A DNA stretch of 64,000 bases. Source: Flavobacteriaceae bacterium. GTDB taxonomy: Bacteria; Bacteroidota; Bacteroidia; Flavobacteriales; Flavobacteriaceae. This document shows, one piece after another, positions 62,801 to 64,000 of this stretch. The stretch covers positions 62,001 through 126,000 of the forward strand of contig JAGYJA010000003.1 in the NCBI GenBank assembly GCA_018402385.1, read 5' to 3'. The notes beneath the pieces were generated by a model. It was not told the DNA's origin. It saw only the letters and a program-made list of their open reading frames with translations, and made no database searches. Position 1 is the first letter of the stretch, and each line of letters opens with the position of its first letter. A program made the translations under genes and the position numbers.

Positions 62801-64000
62801 CGTCGGGCATTCTCCAAAGTAACGTAGTCTTTGCCTTCACTTACTTGTACGCCTCCAAATCCGGATTGAACAGTAGATGCATTTCTTATGTTTGGATTTA
62901 AAATAGACTGAGCTCCGCCATCAATTCCGAAAGGGTTGAAGTCATTGTTCCCGTTATCGGGGAATGAGTTTGGAGGTCTGTTGATAAAACCTCCAGGAGG
63001 GAATGTAAGTCCAATGCGTGCCGGGTCAGATTCACCAATATCTTGAATGGCTACTATATTTCTAACATTTTCAGTATTATTTGACAAATTTGTTACCCAA
63101 AGTTCTATTCTTGAAATTTGAACATTTGAATTGATAAAAGGATATTGTTCCAAAGCCTGATCATATTGATCTCTAAAAAAGTGACTTAAAAAGAAGTGTC
63201 TATCCTCGTCATACTCCAGTGCAAAAACATCAAATTCATTGATGGTTCCACCGCCTTGAGCTATCACATTTCGGGTTTCAGATTTTTGTTCAGAGAATAC
63301 TCCGGTTACTCTTGTTTTTCCAAATTGCAGTTCGGTTTTCACACCAAATAAACTTTGTGCTCCCTGAATTAAAGAACTGTTGAGTGGCATACTCACATTA
63401 CCCACTTCTATTGTTTGAATGATTTGATCTTCTGTTGGGGTGTATTCTAGCTTGATTTGATTTTGAAAATCAAAGGTCGATTGAGTATCATAGTTTGCGG
63501 TTATTTGAAGTCGTTCACCCACCTTACCCATTAAGCTCAAACTAATGCGCTGATCAAAATCAAAGGATAAATTACTTCGGTTTCTTGGAGAAAATGAAGG
63601 GTTGTCTTGTTTGGTATATAGAACACCCAAGTCCATTTCGACCGAACCCTGTGGTATGACCTCTATGACATTTCCACCAAAGATGGTTTCAAACAGGTTT
63701 GAATTGACATAAAAACTAGGCAATAAATTACGCTGGTCATCTTCTGAGCCTTCTTTTCTTCCATCTGCTGCATCAATTTTTGTTTTAAAATAGTCCTTCA
63801 TTTCTTCTCTTAAAATGAGGTCTTGATATTCTTCTTGCGTGAGAACGAGAGGATAAGAAATAGAAAAATTACCGAGCATTCTGTTATAGATATACATACC
63901 CGAGATGGGATCAAAAGTATATAATTCACTGATGCTGGGAGGGTCTGGTAATAACATTTGACCCATAGAATGACCTGTCCCCAATGTGTCCTGCTCCACT
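56827..64000 (-). CDS. sprA: T9SS translocon protein SprA (5' end cut by window)
   Basis: About 2390 codons are visible, open to the window end; SprA in Flavobacterium is about 2400 residues, so only a short N-terminal part including the signal peptide is missing. The first codon reads GTG but it is an internal valine. SprA forms a very large outer-membrane barrel that exports type IX cargo proteins. Recognisable parts: NRSNLSFDFDQRISLSLMGKVGERLQITANYDTQ in the N-terminal SprA-type repeat, GSVEMDLGVLYTKQDNP, VFVDDFEGSQTLLD, and GWAAIASMDVNLADFANVSA. A Gly/Asp/Gln-rich insertion of about 90 residues lies near 58.15-58.4 kb. Probable exporter for the giant type-B protein at 25.9-32.9 kb. Confidence 0.95.
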   Translation of the reverse strand, partial: VEQDTLGTGHSMGQMLLPDPPSISELYTFDPISGMYIYNRMLGNFSISYPLVLTQEEYQDLILREEMKDYFKTKIDAADGRKEGSEDDQRNLLPSFYVNSNLFETIFGGNVIEVIPQGSVEMDLGVLYTKQDNPSFSPRNRSNLSFDFDQRISLSLMGKVGERLQITANYDTQSTFDFQNQIKLEYTPTEDQIIQTIEVGNVSMPLNSSLIQGAQSLFGVKTELQFGKTRVTGVFSEQKSETRNVIAQGGGTINEFDVFALEYDEDRHFFLSHFFRDQYDQALEQYPFINSNVQISRIELWVTNLSNNTENVRNIVAIQDIGESDPARIGLTFPPGGFINRPPNSFPDNGNNDFNPFGIDGGAQSILNPNIRNASTVQSGFGGVQVSEGKDYVTLENARRLLPNEYTLNSQLGYISLNQRLSNDEVLAVSYQYTVNGRVYQVGEFSNDGVNANNEGGINPDPNPDPNAPQPGEAQNLVVKMLKSNIVNVNQPIWDLMMKNIYSLGAFQLEREDFRLNILYTDPSPLNFITPAAGSAEFPAAELPDDVDQTTLLRVFNLDRLNFNNDPQQGGDGFFDFLPGVTVDTQNGRVIFTTVEPFGEHLFKKLRSEAGSENYEVPATYNANQDKYVFRSLYNSTKTVAEQEDSDKNKFQLKGSYKSSGADGISIGAFNIPQGSVTVTAGGRLLAEGVDYTVNYQLGRVQILDQALLNSNTPIQITTENNTLFGQQTKRFTGLNVEHQFNENFLIGATYLNLNERPLTQKTNLNSEPLNNTIFGFNANYSTQVPFLTRLVNKLPNIDTDVESNLSLRGEFAYLQPGSPKVADFDGKTTVFVDDFEGSQTLLDIKAPLSWQLASTPVDFGGEVENNDPAYNYNRAKLSWYSIDPIFYSSQRPDGISNDDLSTYTARRLFINEIFPDTDIVQGQTQALFSLDLTYYPGERGPYNFNPETGGTNTLPNPASRWAGITRSLATTDFEKSNVEFIQFWVMDPFIYDENAGNNGGELRFNLGSISEDILKTGRKQYENGLPSDGGTQGTIPTVYGKVPTNQSLVYAFDTEGQERTNQDLGLNGASDVEEAALFPAFAGLPDPAADNYTYFLQAEGDIVNRYKDYNGTQGNSPSEVTQTNRGSTTLPDVEDYNRDNTMNTVNSYFEYTVEMFPGMNVDNNPYITDVRELEVNLQNNQTQQVRWVQFKVPVSDPSRAVGGITDFRSIRFMRMFLTDFDQDITFRFGTLDLVRGDYRRYTQSLNPSGVLPENSNTLFEVESVNIEENASRQPIPYVLPPGVIREELINNNSNIRQNEQSLALRVCGLEPEDGRGVFKNYNIDMRQYKNLEMFIHAESLLNETALADGDLVAFIRLGNDLNQNFYEIEIPLKPTNFGSTNPEEIWPIENRLNLPLKLLQEVKSRVLGNPESFDLSEVVFFNESELEGSTEGPENEMRIGIKGSPSFGAVRTIMLGVKNSTDNNICGEVWFNELRLSELENQGGWAAIASMDVNLADFANVSAIGRRTTVGFGSIEQGPNERSLEDVQQYDIVTNVNVGQLLPKNWGIQVPFNYGIGEEQVTPFYDPEYQDIQLDTRLDNAVDAAEREEIREQSIEYTKRQSINFIGVRKDRTGDKKPQPYDVENITLSYSYNQIDHKSFEIEESLQQNVRLGATYDYSFTPKPVEPFKANDSLFRSPYLQLLKDFNFNYLPTNISASTNINRQYNEQKFRELNLLPGNIGVPTLYQRNYMFDWQYAINYNLTNSLRFNFNASNNRIVKNYIDENGIINNEIGVWDGIFDVGVPDRHFQTLQVNYDLPFSKIPFLKFVRATYSYTGNYQWQRGSDLFRNIELELEDGTVGIFDLGNNIQNSNTHRINSTLDMNNFYRYIGLTKIRPTRATSPRGEAGDDPKNNQNEQGKQGSRGDDGDGTLSAFTTGDGRTSGSGAGQQTGQDAPGLSGGDKAYNTLVDLITSVKRIQFNYQENNGIYLPGYLPSVGFMGSLRPTAGFAFGGQGEIRELAARNGWLTIYPEFNEQYTEIENVQLDYQVNVEPFQDLKIDLTGSRMYSESFAENYIVSNDQYRSLTPRTFGNFNISTILIKTAFADSDEIFSQTFQDFRNNRLIVANRLASDFYGTTNFPVDADGFPVGFGKNSQAVLLPSFLSAYEGSDPSKVKTGIFRDFPLPNWELRYTGLMNINWFKQNFRRFSIQHGYRADYTVNQFETNLDFNREDPTEVDQSGNFKNRTLLSNINLIERFSPLIKVDFEMQNSVRVLAEIRKDRALSLSFANSLLTEIQGTEYIIGLGYRIKDLRIGTNFGGNQQILRSDLNFKLDLSMRDNKTIIRYLDVENNQVTAGQTIYGVQFTADYALSKNLTALFYYDHTFSEFAISTAFPQTTIRSGLTLRYNFGN

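Overview
The window is chromosomal DNA from a member of the Bacteroidota, most probably the family Flavobacteriaceae. The evidence is AT-rich sequence, promoters of the TTG-N(16-21)-TAnnTTTG type, and genes characteristic of gliding or type IX secretion (T9SS) Flavobacteriia: sprA, a PorP/SprF protein, a giant T9SS type-B substrate and a RemB-like barrel. I saw no prophage, insertion sequence, CRISPR array, tRNA or rRNA. Almost everything is core or lineage-typical; the accessory signal lies in secreted proteins, domain fusions, regulatory palindromes and short intergenic repeats.

Layout. 1-5 kb: 5' part of mutS (minus strand), a REP-like GC-rich inverted repeat, a broken secreted-protein gene, a SpoU methyltransferase, a folK-deoxynucleoside kinase fusion, and rpsU behind a hairpin-rich leader. 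5-11 kb: GNAT, sodium:solute symporter and PLP racemase in one run, then DUF2797, GH3 and a small lipoprotein. 11-16.5 kb (minus): clpX, clpP, trigger factor (tig, with an apparent frameshift), a holin-like membrane protein, an alpha/beta hydrolase and pdxJ. 16.5-24.7 kb (plus): CBS protein, nadK, then an envelope run DUF6089-uppS-bamA-ompH-ompH, and murI. This run makes the lipid carrier, assembles outer-membrane proteins and chaperones them; an 18-bp perfect palindrome overlaps its promoter.

24.9-33 kb (minus): a PorP/SprF protein downstream of a 2334-residue secreted protein with about 17 repeats of about 100 residues, and a base-composition step inside the gene. 33-39 kb (plus): Nfu-type Fe-S carrier with a duplicated N-domain, dodecin, a thioredoxin-like DUF255 protein, an MscS channel and a tandem pair of paralogous secreted proteins of unknown function.

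39-64 kb is entirely minus strand. It holds tsaB; a MacAB/TolC-like efflux cluster with two adaptors and two permeases; a cytochrome aa3 assembly and subunit cluster (SCO-like, SCO, DUF420, subunit IV, two subunit III, heme O synthase); a RemB-like outer-membrane protein; two TonB proteins; VanZ; gcvH; and nearly complete sprA, cut by the window end.

The observations most worth following are: the RemB-like barrel carries a TonB-C-terminal-like domain resembling its two TonB neighbours; two genes each need one extra A in an A5 tract to be read through; perfect or near-perfect palindromes lie in the promoters of the DUF6089-uppS-bamA run and of the unknown paralog pair; tig and rpsU have structured leaders; and degenerate heptamer repeats fill some intergenic gaps. 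All protein calls are from reading motifs by eye; no database search was run.
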